Positions 18,860 through 28,623 of a stretch of 64,000 nucleotides of DNA are shown one piece after another. The position numbers and the translations under genes are program-made. Numbering within the stretch: the stretch's first letter is position 1; each line of letters starts with the position of its first letter. Origin of the DNA: Nitrospinae bacterium CG11_big_fil_rev_8_21_14_0_20_45_15 (lineage in GTDB: Bacteria; Nitrospinota; Nitrospinia; Nitrospinales; VA-1). Where the stretch lies: contig PCWG01000002.1 in the NCBI GenBank assembly GCA_002787235.1, positions 59,250-123,249 of the forward strand, written 5' to 3'. The notes below the pieces were generated by a model that saw only the letters and a program-made list of their open reading frames with translations, had not been told where the DNA came from and made no database searches.

Positions 18860-20404
18860 ATGAATTTTAATATCGATTTTTCCGACATGTATTGGATTGC
18901 CCTGGGCCCGGAATTAACTATTTTATTCACGGCTTTTTTTCTATTGTTGATTGGATTGAAACAATCATTTGATACGAACGAATACCTGTCCAGAGCGGCT
19001 ATGGGGGGGATTTGCGTCGCGTTATTTTTCTCGATATCCCTTTGGATTTCGGCACCCGGTGCGGAAAGTGCTGTGAATCCGGAAATGTTCAGTGCTTCGT
19101 TGATTCATGACCGATTCTCGCAGATTTTTAACATTATATTTTTGATCATGGCCATGTTTGCCATGGCGGGTTCGGTTCGTTACCCGCAAGCCGATCATAA
19201 AAATAAGGCAGAATATTTCTGTCTGGTATTGACTGCTGTCGCGGGCATGATGTTCATGGCCAAGTCGGGGACATTGATCACCGCGTTTGTTGCCCTCGAA
19301 GTGTTTTCAGTTTCATTATACATCTTGTGTGGATTTTCTGCCAAACATGGTACTGGCACCGAAAGTCCATCCACCGCTCCTCCATTGAGCTGGGCCACCG
19401 CGGCGTCACAAGAATCTGCCGTTAAATATCTGCTCACAGGAGCTTTCGCATCTGCCATCCTGGTTTACGGTATGGCTCTCGTCTATGCCGGCACTGGAAC
19501 GACAGAGATTCGCCTCATAGGGCGATTGTTGCATTGTGAAGGCATCGATTGCGGCAATCCCTACAGTCACAATCTTCTTGTGTATATGGGGATGGCTCTG
19601 ATGTTTGTGGGCCTGGGCTTCAAAGTATCGTTGGTTCCTTTTCACTCATGGACGCCGGATGTGTATCAAGGCGCACCGACACCGATCACCGGATTTATGT
19701 CTGTGGCTACGAAAGCGGCGGCATTCGCATTGGTAGCACGTGTTTTCTTCTCAGCATTTCAGGATATCCAGGAAGTGTGGATGCCTATCCTGTTCGGTAT
19801 TTCAGTGATCACCATGTTTGTGGGTAATATTGCAGCGATTTTTCAAAATGATCTCAAACGATTGTTGGCATACTCCGGTGTTGCCCATGCGGGTTATCTG
19901 CTGATTGGTATTGTTGCCAACAGTAATGACGGTATCGCTGGATTGATCTTCTATCTTGCCATTTATTTGTTCATGAATGTGGGAGCTTTCGCCATTGTGT
20001 TCACTATGGAAGGCGAGGGGAAAGAAGGAAATTCCATCTACCGTTTTAAAGGTTTGGCCAAAAAGAACCCTCTGCTGGCTGGAGCGATGAGCCTTTTTAT
20101 GTTGTCTCTTGCAGGATTCCCGCCCACAGCCGGATTTTTCGGGAAGCTTTTTCTGTTCACAGCGGCTATCGATCAGGGCTATGTGCTTTTGACCATATTG
20201 GCGGCGATTGCAACAGTCATTTCCGTCTATTTTTACCTGCGTATCATCGTTCTGATGTATTTTCATGAAGATGAAAGTGTGCAAATTGTCGAAGTTTCCA
20301 GAGGCATGGCGGCCCTCATCACAGCAAGCACGACGGCCATTATTTTCTTTGGATTTTTCCCGTCCGTTTTAATGAGCTGGGCGAGTGCCTCAATTCCATT
20401 TTAG
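18860..20404 (+). CDS. nuoN: NADH-quinone oxidoreductase subunit N
   Basis: This 514-aa protein has about 14 membrane segments. It carries the antiporter-like core of complex I proton-pumping subunits: VSLVPFHSWTPDVYQGAPTPITGFMSVATKAAAF (lysine-rich TM7-8 region) and NDLKRLLAYSGVAHAGY. The length is typical of NuoN. No other nuo gene is in the window: upstream is the divergent CHAT gene and downstream a TPR lipoprotein. It is therefore either the lone subunit of a split nuo locus or a paralogue. The 245-base upstream region is AT-rich; I see no convincing promoter beyond a TTGAAA/TATAGA pair with a short 15-base spacer. Confidence 0.9.
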   Translation: MNFNIDFSDMYWIALGPELTILFTAFFLLLIGLKQSFDTNEYLSRAAMGGICVALFFSISLWISAPGAESAVNPEMFSASLIHDRFSQIFNIIFLIMAMFAMAGSVRYPQADHKNKAEYFCLVLTAVAGMMFMAKSGTLITAFVALEVFSVSLYILCGFSAKHGTGTESPSTAPPLSWATAASQESAVKYLLTGAFASAILVYGMALVYAGTGTTEIRLIGRLLHCEGIDCGNPYSHNLLVYMGMALMFVGLGFKVSLVPFHSWTPDVYQGAPTPITGFMSVATKAAAFALVARVFFSAFQDIQEVWMPILFGISVITMFVGNIAAIFQNDLKRLLAYSGVAHAGYLLIGIVANSNDGIAGLIFYLAIYLFMNVGAFAIVFTMEGEGKEGNSIYRFKGLAKKNPLLAGAMSLFMLSLAGFPPTAGFFGKLFLFTAAIDQGYVLLTILAAIATVISVYFYLRIIVLMYFHEDESVQIVEVSRGMAALITASTTAIIFFGFFPSVLMSWASASIPF

Positions 20405-20446
20405 TTCCGAATCTGCATTAACCCACCCTTGAATGGGGGAGACGGC

Positions 20447-21613
20447 ATGTCTCATTTCAGAACCATTCTATCTTTCCTGATTTTCTTTGTTTCCATGGCA
20501 GGATGTGCGCCGGAGACACCTCAAGAGATCATTGCGGATTTGATCCGTACGATGAACAAAAATCCTCAAGATCCAGAATTGCGTTATGCGTTGGGCAAAG
20601 CTTATCTGGATTTAAAGGAATACGACAAAGCCCAGGAAGAATTCACTCAGGTTTTGAAAATGAACGCGGACCATATGCTCTCTCATCAGGGTATGGGCCT
20701 GATTTATTACAATCAAAGATTGTTGGGTGACGCTGAAAAGGAATTCAAGACGGCCTTCATACTCGACAATAAAGATAGCATCAGTTTGATCAATCTGGGT
20801 ACGGTCAATCTTGAATTGAACCGAATCACCACTGCGATCAGCTACTTGGAAATTGCCAAAAAGCGTGGTACCGACAAAGCCAGCACTCTCAATAATCTGG
20901 GAATTGCTCATTATAAGAAGAAAGAAATTCCTGAGGCTGTATCGGAATGGGAGGCCGCGCTAAAAATCAAACCAGATTTTTCAGAAGCACATAGCAATCT
21001 TGGTGTTGCTTATCAGGAACAGGGGAAACGCAATCTGGCACTCAAGGAATACAAAGCAGCGTTGAAGTGGAACCCTGAAAATGTCAAGGCCTATTACAAT
21101 TTGGGTAGCCTCCTGGCGATATCGGGGAAGCTGGAGCCGGCCTTGCAACAATGGAACAATGGGAAAAAGATCGATCCAGAAGATCCTGAGATACGGGAAA
21201 AGCTGGGCTGGGTTTATGAACAGCTTGGGGATAATGAATCTGCGGTCAGGGAATACGAATCAGCGTCCAAGTACAATCCGCACGATCCAGAAATTCACTT
21301 CAATCTGGGTCGGCTTCATTCTTTTTTTAAGGAACACGATCAAGCCGTAAAGTCTTTCAAAAAAACGATCAATCTGAATCCTGACCATGCAGAAGCGTAT
21401 TATTGGCTCAGTATCCTTTACGACGATTTTGATTCTGGAAAAAATGCGATTTCCAATATGATCATCGCTGACCTGCTCTTCCAAAAACAGCGAAAAAAGG
21501 AAATGGCGAAGAAAGCCCAGGACAATCTTCAGCTGTTTTACAAGCATTACGGGATGACGCGGAAAGCTTTTGAAGACCTTCCTCTGCCCGATTCCGTCAG
21601 AAACTTTGGTTAG
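20447..21613 (+). CDS. TPR lipoprotein
   Basis: About 388 aa from ATG 20447, preferred over the track's TTG 20429 because GGGGGA lies at the right distance and a signal peptide with lipobox-like SMAGC begins there. Residues ~45-340 are about nine TPR units (for example AEAYYWLSILYDDF, VKAYYNLGSLLAISGK). TPR lipoproteins usually scaffold envelope complexes. It is 42 bases downstream of nuoN and may be co-transcribed. The specific partner cannot be read from the sequence. Confidence 0.8.
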   Translation: MSHFRTILSFLIFFVSMAGCAPETPQEIIADLIRTMNKNPQDPELRYALGKAYLDLKEYDKAQEEFTQVLKMNADHMLSHQGMGLIYYNQRLLGDAEKEFKTAFILDNKDSISLINLGTVNLELNRITTAISYLEIAKKRGTDKASTLNNLGIAHYKKKEIPEAVSEWEAALKIKPDFSEAHSNLGVAYQEQGKRNLALKEYKAALKWNPENVKAYYNLGSLLAISGKLEPALQQWNNGKKIDPEDPEIREKLGWVYEQLGDNESAVREYESASKYNPHDPEIHFNLGRLHSFFKEHDQAVKSFKKTINLNPDHAEAYYWLSILYDDFDSGKNAISNMIIADLLFQKQRKKEMAKKAQDNLQLFYKHYGMTRKAFEDLPLPDSVRNFG

Positions 21614-21645
21614 GGAAATGAGAACGTTGAAAAGTACTTCCTTTT

Positions 21646-24573
21646 TTACTGAATCAGTTTTTCAAGCCTGCCAAATAGAGATTCAGATTTCTTAATTTTA
21701 TCCTCACCGCCGATCACGCAGATTTTCCCCTTGTCACGGATTTGTTCGAAGAGAGGTGCAAATCGACGCAAGTCTTCAAGTGTGGTCGATAGCAGTTCTT
21801 CGCGACGCTGTTGCTTTAATTCGTATGTTTTTCCGGTCAACTGCTCAACCATTGCAATGCTTCCCTTACGATCGGCACTCAAAGGTGGGTCCAGGCGTCC
21901 GACACAGCCAATGATCGTTTTGGTCAGTTCTTCTTTCGATAAATCGAGCTTAGAGAGAAATTGTGCGGTCTCGTCATAGGCTTTCAATGTTTCTTCCAGA
22001 TTGGGATCTCGATAGGAAACGAAGCTGTAGTCCCCTGTCAAAGCATCGAAAGAGCTCATGCACCCGTACGCTCCACCTTGTACTCGGACGCGATCCCATA
22101 AATAGGATGCACTGAGCAGAGATTTTAATACGGACCATTTCCCAGAGTATTCATAACCCAGATCGTAAAGATTAGCTCCTTTACCGACGTACTGAATCGT
22201 GCTTGCGGACATGAATCCTTCGTTGACGGCAGGATCGGGGAAAATCAATTCGCTGACGAGAGGCGCAGATTTTGGGAAGATACTGGCCAGAGCGAGTGTC
22301 TTCCCTTCGAAACGAGCATAGTCTTTTTCTTCTCCGGTCAGGTTGACCAGCATATTGTCCTGACAAAATATCATTTTAGCGATTTTTCGGAATTCTTCGG
22401 CAACCGACTCAGGATCTTGTTCGGCACGCTCGAGAAGTTTTTCCAGAAAATGGTAACTGCTGATGCCGTCGGTCAATTCATTGTAACGTCCCAATTGTGA
22501 ATGATACGATTGCAGTCGGGACAGCACATATTGATTGCCGTGGGGAATGAGAGAATCTTCCATGTCCGACTTGGCACTGCGGATCAATTCTACCAACCGT
22601 TTGGAATTGTCAAAATTGTACTCGCCCAATAATTCAGTGATAACGTCGTACAGGTCGTCGAGTTTTCCCATCAATCCACGCCCGCCAAAAAACAAATACG
22701 AAGTGATATTGTGACGGTCGGATGTTGTGGCACTGGTAAAGTGCCAGGGGCGAATCCCTCCGGTATGAATTCCCATGCGCTGAGACATGGCGACGTAGTC
22801 GCGTTTGTTGGTGCCCATTCCCATAATCATTGTGCCAAGCAGGGACAGGTAGGGAAGTTTTTCCATGGGAACGCATTCGGTGTTGAATCCTATTTGCGTG
22901 TAGGCGATTTGGTTGGCAAACAAGTCGTGAAATAAAATTCTGGGTCCCGATTCCTTTTTTTGCTCATTGGGGAATCGCTCGCTTTCATGCGGGATGTCTT
23001 CTAGCCCTAATTGCGGAAGGGTCGCAAGGGATTCCGGTGAATCGGGTGTCGCTTGCAATTCTTGCAAGCGTTGAGTTTCCTTAATCAAGCGGTCGATCTC
23101 TTTTGTACCCAGAGTTGATTTGATATCCTGTAATTTTTTTTCTATTTCTTTCGCTTGTTTTGCAGAGAGACCAGGCTCTGGAATCATCACGATTTGACTT
23201 TGGTCATTATTAGTCAGGAAACCTTTTCTTATCAAATTCTCAAAATATCCGTTTTTAGACTCTTGCTTGATTTTTTCCATCAAGTCGTTGTAACGCAAGT
23301 GCATCAGCGGGTCTGCGTCGTACAACCAGGACGACATGGATTGCATGTTGTAGACCACGCCTTTTGAAAATCCACCAAAATTGGCTTCGCGGAGTTTGAA
23401 GTCGTAAGAATTGACAGCAGAAAGAATCATATCCTCATCAATGCCTTCTTCTGCCAGCTTTTTGAGTGTGGATTGGATGATGTCTAATATTTTACTTTCA
23501 TGCTCGGGAGCAGTTCCTTTCATTCCCACTGCGAAAATAGTTTCGAGACGATTGTCATCGAATCCACCACCAATGACTTCGCTTCCCAGCTCGGAATCCA
23601 TCAGTGCTTTTCTCAAAGGGGAGGCTGATGAGCCCATGAGCAAGTGACTCAATATGCTGAAACCGAGACAATGCTCCTGGTCGGATGCCAGACCGAGTCG
23701 ATAACCGACAATAAAAAAAGTTTTTTTCTCGGTAGATTCTTCAAGCGCGACGGGGTAGTTGAATTGAATGCGACGCGGTTCTGCGAAGGGTGCTTGTTGG
23801 GAAATGGCAGAGTTTACATCCATTTTTTTGAAGTCTTTTAAATAATCATTTTGCAGGTATTGCAGGTATTCCGAGGTGTCGCCGTTGCCGTACAGGAATA
23901 AATAGCTGTTTGAGGGATGATAATATTTCCGATGAAATTCTTTGAACTCTTCATAAGTCAAGTCGGGAATAGCGTCGGGGTCTCCACCGGATTCAAAACC
24001 ATATATCGTGTCTGGAAACAGGGAATGCGCGAGGCTACGGTCGAGGATGCTCTCAGGACTTGAGAATACGCCCTTCATTTCGTTGAAGACAACACCCTTG
24101 TATTCCAGAGCCTTGTCGGCACCCGCTAATTCATAGTGCCAGCCTTCCTGCTTGAAAGTATTTTCGGAGATTTCAGGGTAAAAAACGGCGTCGAGATAAA
24201 CTCCCATCAAATTGAAGAAATCTTTTTTATTCCGGCTGGCTACGGGATAGAGTGTCTTGTCCGGGAAGGTCATGGCATTGAGGAATGTTTGCAAGCTTCC
24301 TTTCATCAATTCCATGAAGGGTTCCTTGACCGGGTATTTGCGTGATCCGCAGAGGACGCTGTGTTCCAGTATGTGCGCGACGCCGCGATCATTTGCCGGC
24401 GGTGTGCGAAAACCCGCGCTGAACACTTTGTTGTCGTCGTCATTTTCTAAAACCAGAACGCGGGCACCGGTGACTTCGTGTTCAAACCGAAGGGCCAGAG
24501 AGTTCAGTTCGTCGATGGTTTCTTTTTGCAGAAGTTTGAATCCGAAATAGGTTTGATTGAGTTCGAAGCTCAT
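21646..24573 (-). CDS. M16C family zinc metallopeptidase (presequence protease-like)
   Basis: This 975-aa protein matches the size of the PreP/Cym1 subgroup. The inverted zinc motif HILEH (residues 67-71, HxxEH) is followed by LCGSRKYPVKEPF, a hallmark of the M16C group, and by FNEMKGVFSSPESI, which supplies the third zinc ligand. The second half keeps the catalytically silent homologous domain (ARGGAYGC-like VQGGAYGCMSSFD). It degrades unfolded peptides inside a closed chamber in known relatives. There is no signal peptide, so it is probably cytoplasmic. Its gene is convergent with the TPR lipoprotein and 59 bases upstream of xth in the same direction. Confidence 0.88.
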   Translation of the reverse strand: MSFELNQTYFGFKLLQKETIDELNSLALRFEHEVTGARVLVLENDDDNKVFSAGFRTPPANDRGVAHILEHSVLCGSRKYPVKEPFMELMKGSLQTFLNAMTFPDKTLYPVASRNKKDFFNLMGVYLDAVFYPEISENTFKQEGWHYELAGADKALEYKGVVFNEMKGVFSSPESILDRSLAHSLFPDTIYGFESGGDPDAIPDLTYEEFKEFHRKYYHPSNSYLFLYGNGDTSEYLQYLQNDYLKDFKKMDVNSAISQQAPFAEPRRIQFNYPVALEESTEKKTFFIVGYRLGLASDQEHCLGFSILSHLLMGSSASPLRKALMDSELGSEVIGGGFDDNRLETIFAVGMKGTAPEHESKILDIIQSTLKKLAEEGIDEDMILSAVNSYDFKLREANFGGFSKGVVYNMQSMSSWLYDADPLMHLRYNDLMEKIKQESKNGYFENLIRKGFLTNNDQSQIVMIPEPGLSAKQAKEIEKKLQDIKSTLGTKEIDRLIKETQRLQELQATPDSPESLATLPQLGLEDIPHESERFPNEQKKESGPRILFHDLFANQIAYTQIGFNTECVPMEKLPYLSLLGTMIMGMGTNKRDYVAMSQRMGIHTGGIRPWHFTSATTSDRHNITSYLFFGGRGLMGKLDDLYDVITELLGEYNFDNSKRLVELIRSAKSDMEDSLIPHGNQYVLSRLQSYHSQLGRYNELTDGISSYHFLEKLLERAEQDPESVAEEFRKIAKMIFCQDNMLVNLTGEEKDYARFEGKTLALASIFPKSAPLVSELIFPDPAVNEGFMSASTIQYVGKGANLYDLGYEYSGKWSVLKSLLSASYLWDRVRVQGGAYGCMSSFDALTGDYSFVSYRDPNLEETLKAYDETAQFLSKLDLSKEELTKTIIGCVGRLDPPLSADRKGSIAMVEQLTGKTYELKQQRREELLSTTLEDLRRFAPLFEQIRDKGKICVIGGEDKIKKSESLFGRLEKLIQ

Positions 24574-24632
24574 GATTATCCTTTGTTAAGCACTCGATAA
24601 AGAGTGCAGAAAATTGAGTGTATTAAAATGTT

Positions 24633-25403
24633 TTATTTAGCATTCAACGAAAGACCAATGGGACAATGATCCGAACCATAGACGAAGGGTTCGATGAAAG
24701 AATTGTCCACTTTTTCTTTGAGGTCTTCAGTGACAAAAAAATAGTCGATGCGCCAACCGATATTTTTGGCGCGCACATTGGCACGGTAACTCCACCAGGT
24801 GTAATGATCGGGTTCGTCTGGATGGAACATGCGAAAAGTGTCCACGTAGCCGTGAGAGATGAATTTGTCCATCCAGGCCCGTTCTTCCGGCAGGAAACCC
24901 GAATTTTTTGAATTGGCTTTGGGATTCCTCAGATCAATGGCCTGATGCGCGGTGTTGACATCGCCGGTGATGACCAGTTTTTTACCCTTGGCACGCAGAG
25001 ATTGACAGTGGTCCAGAAAGGCATCATAAAACTCCATCTTGTATTGCAAACGCTCTTCCCCACTGGTGCCATTCGGAAAGTAGACATTGAAGAGATCGAA
25101 ATCCTTGAACTCGTGTCGAATGATTCGTCCTTCAATATCGAAACGTTCGATACCCATTCCCAGATGAGTTGCGAGGGGCTTTGTTTTACAGAAGGTGGCG
25201 ACTCCGCTGTAGCCCTTGCGTTTGGCAGGGTTCCATACTAAATGATAGTCACCCAACTCTTCTATCAAGCCTCCCAATTGCTCGGGCATGGCTTTGACTT
25301 CCTGGAGACAGAGCACATCGGGGGATAGCAGGCGAAACCAATCGAGAAAACCTTTTTTGTAAACGGCGCGAATGCCGTTTACGTTCCAACTGTATAATTT
25401 CAT
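24633..25403 (-). CDS. xth: Exodeoxyribonuclease III
   Basis: The 256-aa protein opens with MKLYSWNVNGIRA, the standard start of the ExoIII/AP endonuclease family, and continues with LCLQEVKA (metal-binding Glu), NVYFPNG, TGDVNTAH and the C-terminal GSDHCPIGL catalytic Asp-His. It cleaves DNA at abasic sites and removes nucleotides from 3' ends in base-excision repair. A promoter sits so close to the ATG that the transcript may have no leader (see the promoter entry). Confidence 0.92.
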   Translation of the reverse strand: MKLYSWNVNGIRAVYKKGFLDWFRLLSPDVLCLQEVKAMPEQLGGLIEELGDYHLVWNPAKRKGYSGVATFCKTKPLATHLGMGIERFDIEGRIIRHEFKDFDLFNVYFPNGTSGEERLQYKMEFYDAFLDHCQSLRAKGKKLVITGDVNTAHQAIDLRNPKANSKNSGFLPEERAWMDKFISHGYVDTFRMFHPDEPDHYTWWSYRANVRAKNIGWRIDYFFVTEDLKEKVDNSFIEPFVYGSDHCPIGLSLNAK

Positions 25404-25408
25404 TGAGA

Positions 25409-25437
25409 TATAAATTTAAAGAATGAATAAAGTGCAA
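25409..25437 (-). promoter_or_regulatory. Sigma70-type promoter for xth
   Basis: On the minus strand TTGCAC is followed by 17 bases and TTTATA. The -10 ends only five bases before the xth ATG, so transcription would begin at or next to the start codon. Confidence 0.5.
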
Positions 25438-25479
25438 GGGTATTGTAAATGGTTTCTCCAATCAAACAGAGCAAATTCG

Positions 25480-25512
25480 GTGAGGGCAGGACTGTATTGT
25501 AACTTGCCTCAC
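25480..25512. other. Inverted repeat between the TPR lipoprotein gene and xth
   Basis: GTGAGGGCA and TGCCTCAC can pair (one bulged base) around a 16-base loop. It lies downstream of the mla operon end on the minus strand and could end that transcript, but no T-run follows on either strand. Confidence 0.3.
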
Positions 25513-25557
25513 TGTATAAAGATGATTATTAATGTAAAAAGATCCATATCGGTTGAT

Positions 25558-26478
25558 TCAGGGGATTTTTTTTGCGAGGGAACCTTGATTTTCAATTTTT
25601 TCAAGTTTGTATTTTTCTTCGTTGGCCAGTTTCAGGTAGATATCCAGGAGATTTCGGTGCACAGAAGGATCGTCGTCGCGAATCATGAGCCCGCTCCAGT
25701 ATCGGTTGAGAGCCTGGGGATATAATCTCTCTTGCTGGTACAAGTATCCCAGCTTGAAATAGAAATCGGCCCGGTCAGGAGATTGGACGGAAGCCTGCTC
25801 CAAAAGATTGGCGGATTCCATGAAAGCTCCTCTGCGCTCATATTCTCCCGCCAGAGATTCAAGGTATGCGGGTTCTGCTGGATCGAGAATGACGGCTTTG
25901 GAATAGGCCTCAAATGCGGAGTCGTATTCCTTTTTCAGTGTGTATACGGTACCCATTCTATTCCAGGTTGGAGCGTGCTTGGGATCGATCTTTACAGCCG
26001 CGCTATATTTTCCCAATGCTTGATCCAGTTGGTTTTCCTGTTGCAGGTAGTTGCCCCAGACGCTGAGTGGGTTGGGATTGTCGGGATTGTGACTCGCGGC
26101 TTGCTCCAGCTCTTTGAACGCTCCTGCCTTATCTCCCATTTTGTAAAGGATGCTGGAGATGTTGATGCGCGAATGGGTGTCTTCGGTCTTTGCCAGAATT
26201 TCCCGATAAAGACGCAGAGCGGAGTCATCTTCCTTTAAGTCCTGATAGACCACCGCAAGATTGAACCTGGCGAACAGATTGTCGGGATTTTCTCTCAAAG
26301 CCAACTTGTATTCCTCGATGGCGTCTGCATACTTTTTCTGGTCGTAAAGATCGACACCGCGATTGTAATGACTTTCGATGGGTGCGGGAACAGTGACACA
26401 GGCGGAAGCGAAACTGGCAAACGCCAACAGTGCGATCATTCCTCGTGCTTTATTTTTGAGATGTATTTTAAAAAACAT
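25558..26478 (-). CDS. TPR lipoprotein downstream of mlaD
   Basis: The 306-aa protein has a short basic N-terminus, a hydrophobic segment and a plausible though not ideal lipobox (FASAC). About seven TPR units follow (YNRGVDLYDQKKYADAIEEYKLAL, APTWNRMGTVYTLKKEYDSAFEAYSKA). It ends the minus-strand run mlaE-mlaF-mlaD, 27 bases after mlaD, so it is probably an accessory envelope part of the lipid transporter (inference from position). Confidence 0.78.
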   Translation of the reverse strand: MFFKIHLKNKARGMIALLAFASFASACVTVPAPIESHYNRGVDLYDQKKYADAIEEYKLALRENPDNLFARFNLAVVYQDLKEDDSALRLYREILAKTEDTHSRINISSILYKMGDKAGAFKELEQAASHNPDNPNPLSVWGNYLQQENQLDQALGKYSAAVKIDPKHAPTWNRMGTVYTLKKEYDSAFEAYSKAVILDPAEPAYLESLAGEYERRGAFMESANLLEQASVQSPDRADFYFKLGYLYQQERLYPQALNRYWSGLMIRDDDPSVHRNLLDIYLKLANEEKYKLEKIENQGSLAKKIP

Positions 26479-26505
26479 AAAATCAGTTCAGTGAGTTTGC
26501 ATCTT

Positions 26506-27711
26506 TCAGTTGTCCGAGCTCAGTTTGTCCAGCCGTTGCATACGCAGTTCTTTTTGTCCGCTGATGGGGGGCAGGTACGGTGTTTTGATGGGTTCGGGTT
26601 CATCGCCTTTTCGCACCAGTTTCCAGGGATTTCTTTGCAATTCTGCAACCAGAGATTTCATGTCCTCTGAAGTCGTACGCAGATTGCTGATCAACTCTTT
26701 TATATCCCGGCGATTTTCTGCAAGCATATTAGAGCCTTGCACCAGAGTTTTCTCCAGATTACCCGTGGCGGAATCGATGTTGGTGCTGATTTTGTGCGTA
26801 TCGGTTTCCATAGTGCTGATCAGCTTAGTGAGTCCGGGCCGATTGTCTGCCAACAGGTTTTCCATCTCGTGGGTAAGGTTAAGCGTTTGCGCGATGATGG
26901 TTTCAATATTTTTCCCATTGGCGGTCACGATATGGTCGAGTCCTTCGGCTCCCGAAGCGGCATGGCTGAGGGTCTTGCGCAAGTCGTCTTTTTGGGTCGT
27001 GAGTATGTCGTCAATTTCGCCCGTGCTGGACGCAACATGATGGATGGTTTTACGCAGGGCGTCACCATTTTCATTTAAAATGGACGCCAGTTCGGTGGAA
27101 ACTTTTGCGAAATTTTCAATGCTGTTTTGGATGCTGGGCTGATTTTTCTTTAGGGTTGAATTGAAATTTCCAATGGAGCCTTGAACCAGTTTCAGTGTTT
27201 CGCGTGAGTCGGCAACGAGGTGGTCGGTGATGTCTATGAAACGTGATGTTTGCAAGACGATTTCGCTCATCATGTCGCCAATTTTGGCAAATTCGAAAGA
27301 CTCTTGTCCTACGAGAGCTTCGCCATTGGGCAGAGGTTCTGCATTGCGAGTTCCCGAACGGATGTCGATGTACATTCCGCCCATGAGGCCGGAGGTTTTG
27401 ATGGATGCCCCGGAATTTTTTTTGACGATGATGCTTGGATCGATTTCGGTCAGCACCGCGACGCGGTCGAGTCCGTCGTCGGTTTTGGCGTCTTCCAGTT
27501 CGATGCCAACGACTTTACCCACGTCGAGACCGGAGTAGCGCACCGGTGCGCCGATGTCCAGCCCGCCAGTGAATTTGAAAAGAATGCGGAGCTTTTTCTT
27601 TTCATGAAACATATCTTTCAAATTACCGAGTGTGAAGATCATCGCAACCAGCACCAACAGGCTGAAGAAGATGAACATTCCCGCTTTCACTTCGGAAGAT
27701 TTGTATTCCAT
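26506..27711 (-). CDS. mlaD: MlaD-like MCE-domain lipid-binding protein
   Basis: This 401-aa protein has one N-terminal membrane anchor (AGMFIFFSLLVLVAMIFTLG) and then an MCE domain (FKFTGGLDIGAPVRYSGLDVGKVVGIEL; SGLMGGMYIDI). A long helical, probably coiled-coil C-terminus follows (residues ~150-370) with repeating DDILTTQKDDLRKTL-type heptads. MCE proteins form hexameric rings or needles that carry phospholipids across the periplasm. The extended C-terminus is longer than in E. coli MlaD and more like tunnel-forming MCE proteins. It follows mlaF after 96 bases. Confidence 0.85.
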   Translation of the reverse strand: MEYKSSEVKAGMFIFFSLLVLVAMIFTLGNLKDMFHEKKKLRILFKFTGGLDIGAPVRYSGLDVGKVVGIELEDAKTDDGLDRVAVLTEIDPSIIVKKNSGASIKTSGLMGGMYIDIRSGTRNAEPLPNGEALVGQESFEFAKIGDMMSEIVLQTSRFIDITDHLVADSRETLKLVQGSIGNFNSTLKKNQPSIQNSIENFAKVSTELASILNENGDALRKTIHHVASSTGEIDDILTTQKDDLRKTLSHAASGAEGLDHIVTANGKNIETIIAQTLNLTHEMENLLADNRPGLTKLISTMETDTHKISTNIDSATGNLEKTLVQGSNMLAENRRDIKELISNLRTTSEDMKSLVAELQRNPWKLVRKGDEPEPIKTPYLPPISGQKELRMQRLDKLSSDN

Positions 27712-27807
27712 ATCAGGTGGTTCCTTTTAATGAGTCCTGCCAAAATTCATGCCTGCTTGTGATTCTTTACAAACCAATGGTTCTTCACCGGATTGGGCCG
27801 ACAGCCT

Positions 27808-28614
27808 TCATGAAAACCGCATTTCCTTCAATTCTTCACCGTAGTCCTTTTGTGATTTACTGAAGGGAATGGGGCCGTCGGGGCTTCCATTGATGAACTG
27901 CTGGATGCGGGGATCTTCACTATTGCGAATTTCTTCCGGTGATCCGGCGGCTATAATTTTTCCTTTATAGAGCATGATGATTTTATCAGAAATTCTCATG
28001 GCACTGGGAATTTCATGCGTGACGACGACCGAGGTGATGCGCATCTTTTTGCTGAGATCGACGATCAGCTTGTCGATCACCCCTATGGAAATAGGGTCGA
28101 GTCCGGCAGACGGTTCATCGTAAAAAACAATTTTTGGATCGAGTGCAATGGCGCGGGCCAGAGCGATGCGTTTGATCATACCCCCGGAAAGTTGTGCGGG
28201 TTTGAGATGTTCGGCTCCTCTCAGTCCCACCATTTCCAGTTTCATTTTCACCATGATTTTGATCGTATTTTCGTTCAACTCCGTGTGTTCGCGAAGTGGC
28301 AATGCGACATTGTCTTCAACCGTCAGCGAGTTGAACAGGGCACCGCTTTGGAACATGATGCCAAATTTTTTGCGGATACGAACCAGAGTCTCGCGATTAG
28401 AATTCACCAATGGGTCACCATCAATGATGATATCTCCCGAGTCGGGTTTGTAAACGCCAATGAGATGTTTCAGGACGGTGCTTTTTCCGCTCCCGCTTCC
28501 GCCAATGATGGAGGTGATCTGCCCGCTTTCAAAATGGGCGTTGAAGTCGTCGAGAACGATCAGCTTCTTATCACCTTCTCCAAAAGTTTTGCGTAGATGG
28601 TTTACCTTTATCAT
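27808..28614 (-). CDS. mlaF: Lipid-transport ABC ATPase MlaF
   Basis: The 268-aa protein has Walker A GGSGSGKST, an LSGGMIKRIALARA signature (the GGM variant is typical of MlaF/Ttg2A) and Walker B IVFYDEPSAGLDP, then a VVTHE switch His. It drives phospholipid movement by the MlaE permease with MlaD. It starts 9 bases after the mlaE stop. Confidence 0.92.
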   Translation of the reverse strand: MIKVNHLRKTFGEGDKKLIVLDDFNAHFESGQITSIIGGSGSGKSTVLKHLIGVYKPDSGDIIIDGDPLVNSNRETLVRIRKKFGIMFQSGALFNSLTVEDNVALPLREHTELNENTIKIMVKMKLEMVGLRGAEHLKPAQLSGGMIKRIALARAIALDPKIVFYDEPSAGLDPISIGVIDKLIVDLSKKMRITSVVVTHEIPSAMRISDKIIMLYKGKIIAAGSPEEIRNSEDPRIQQFINGSPDGPIPFSKSQKDYGEELKEMRFS

Positions 28615-28623
28615 TTTATTTAT

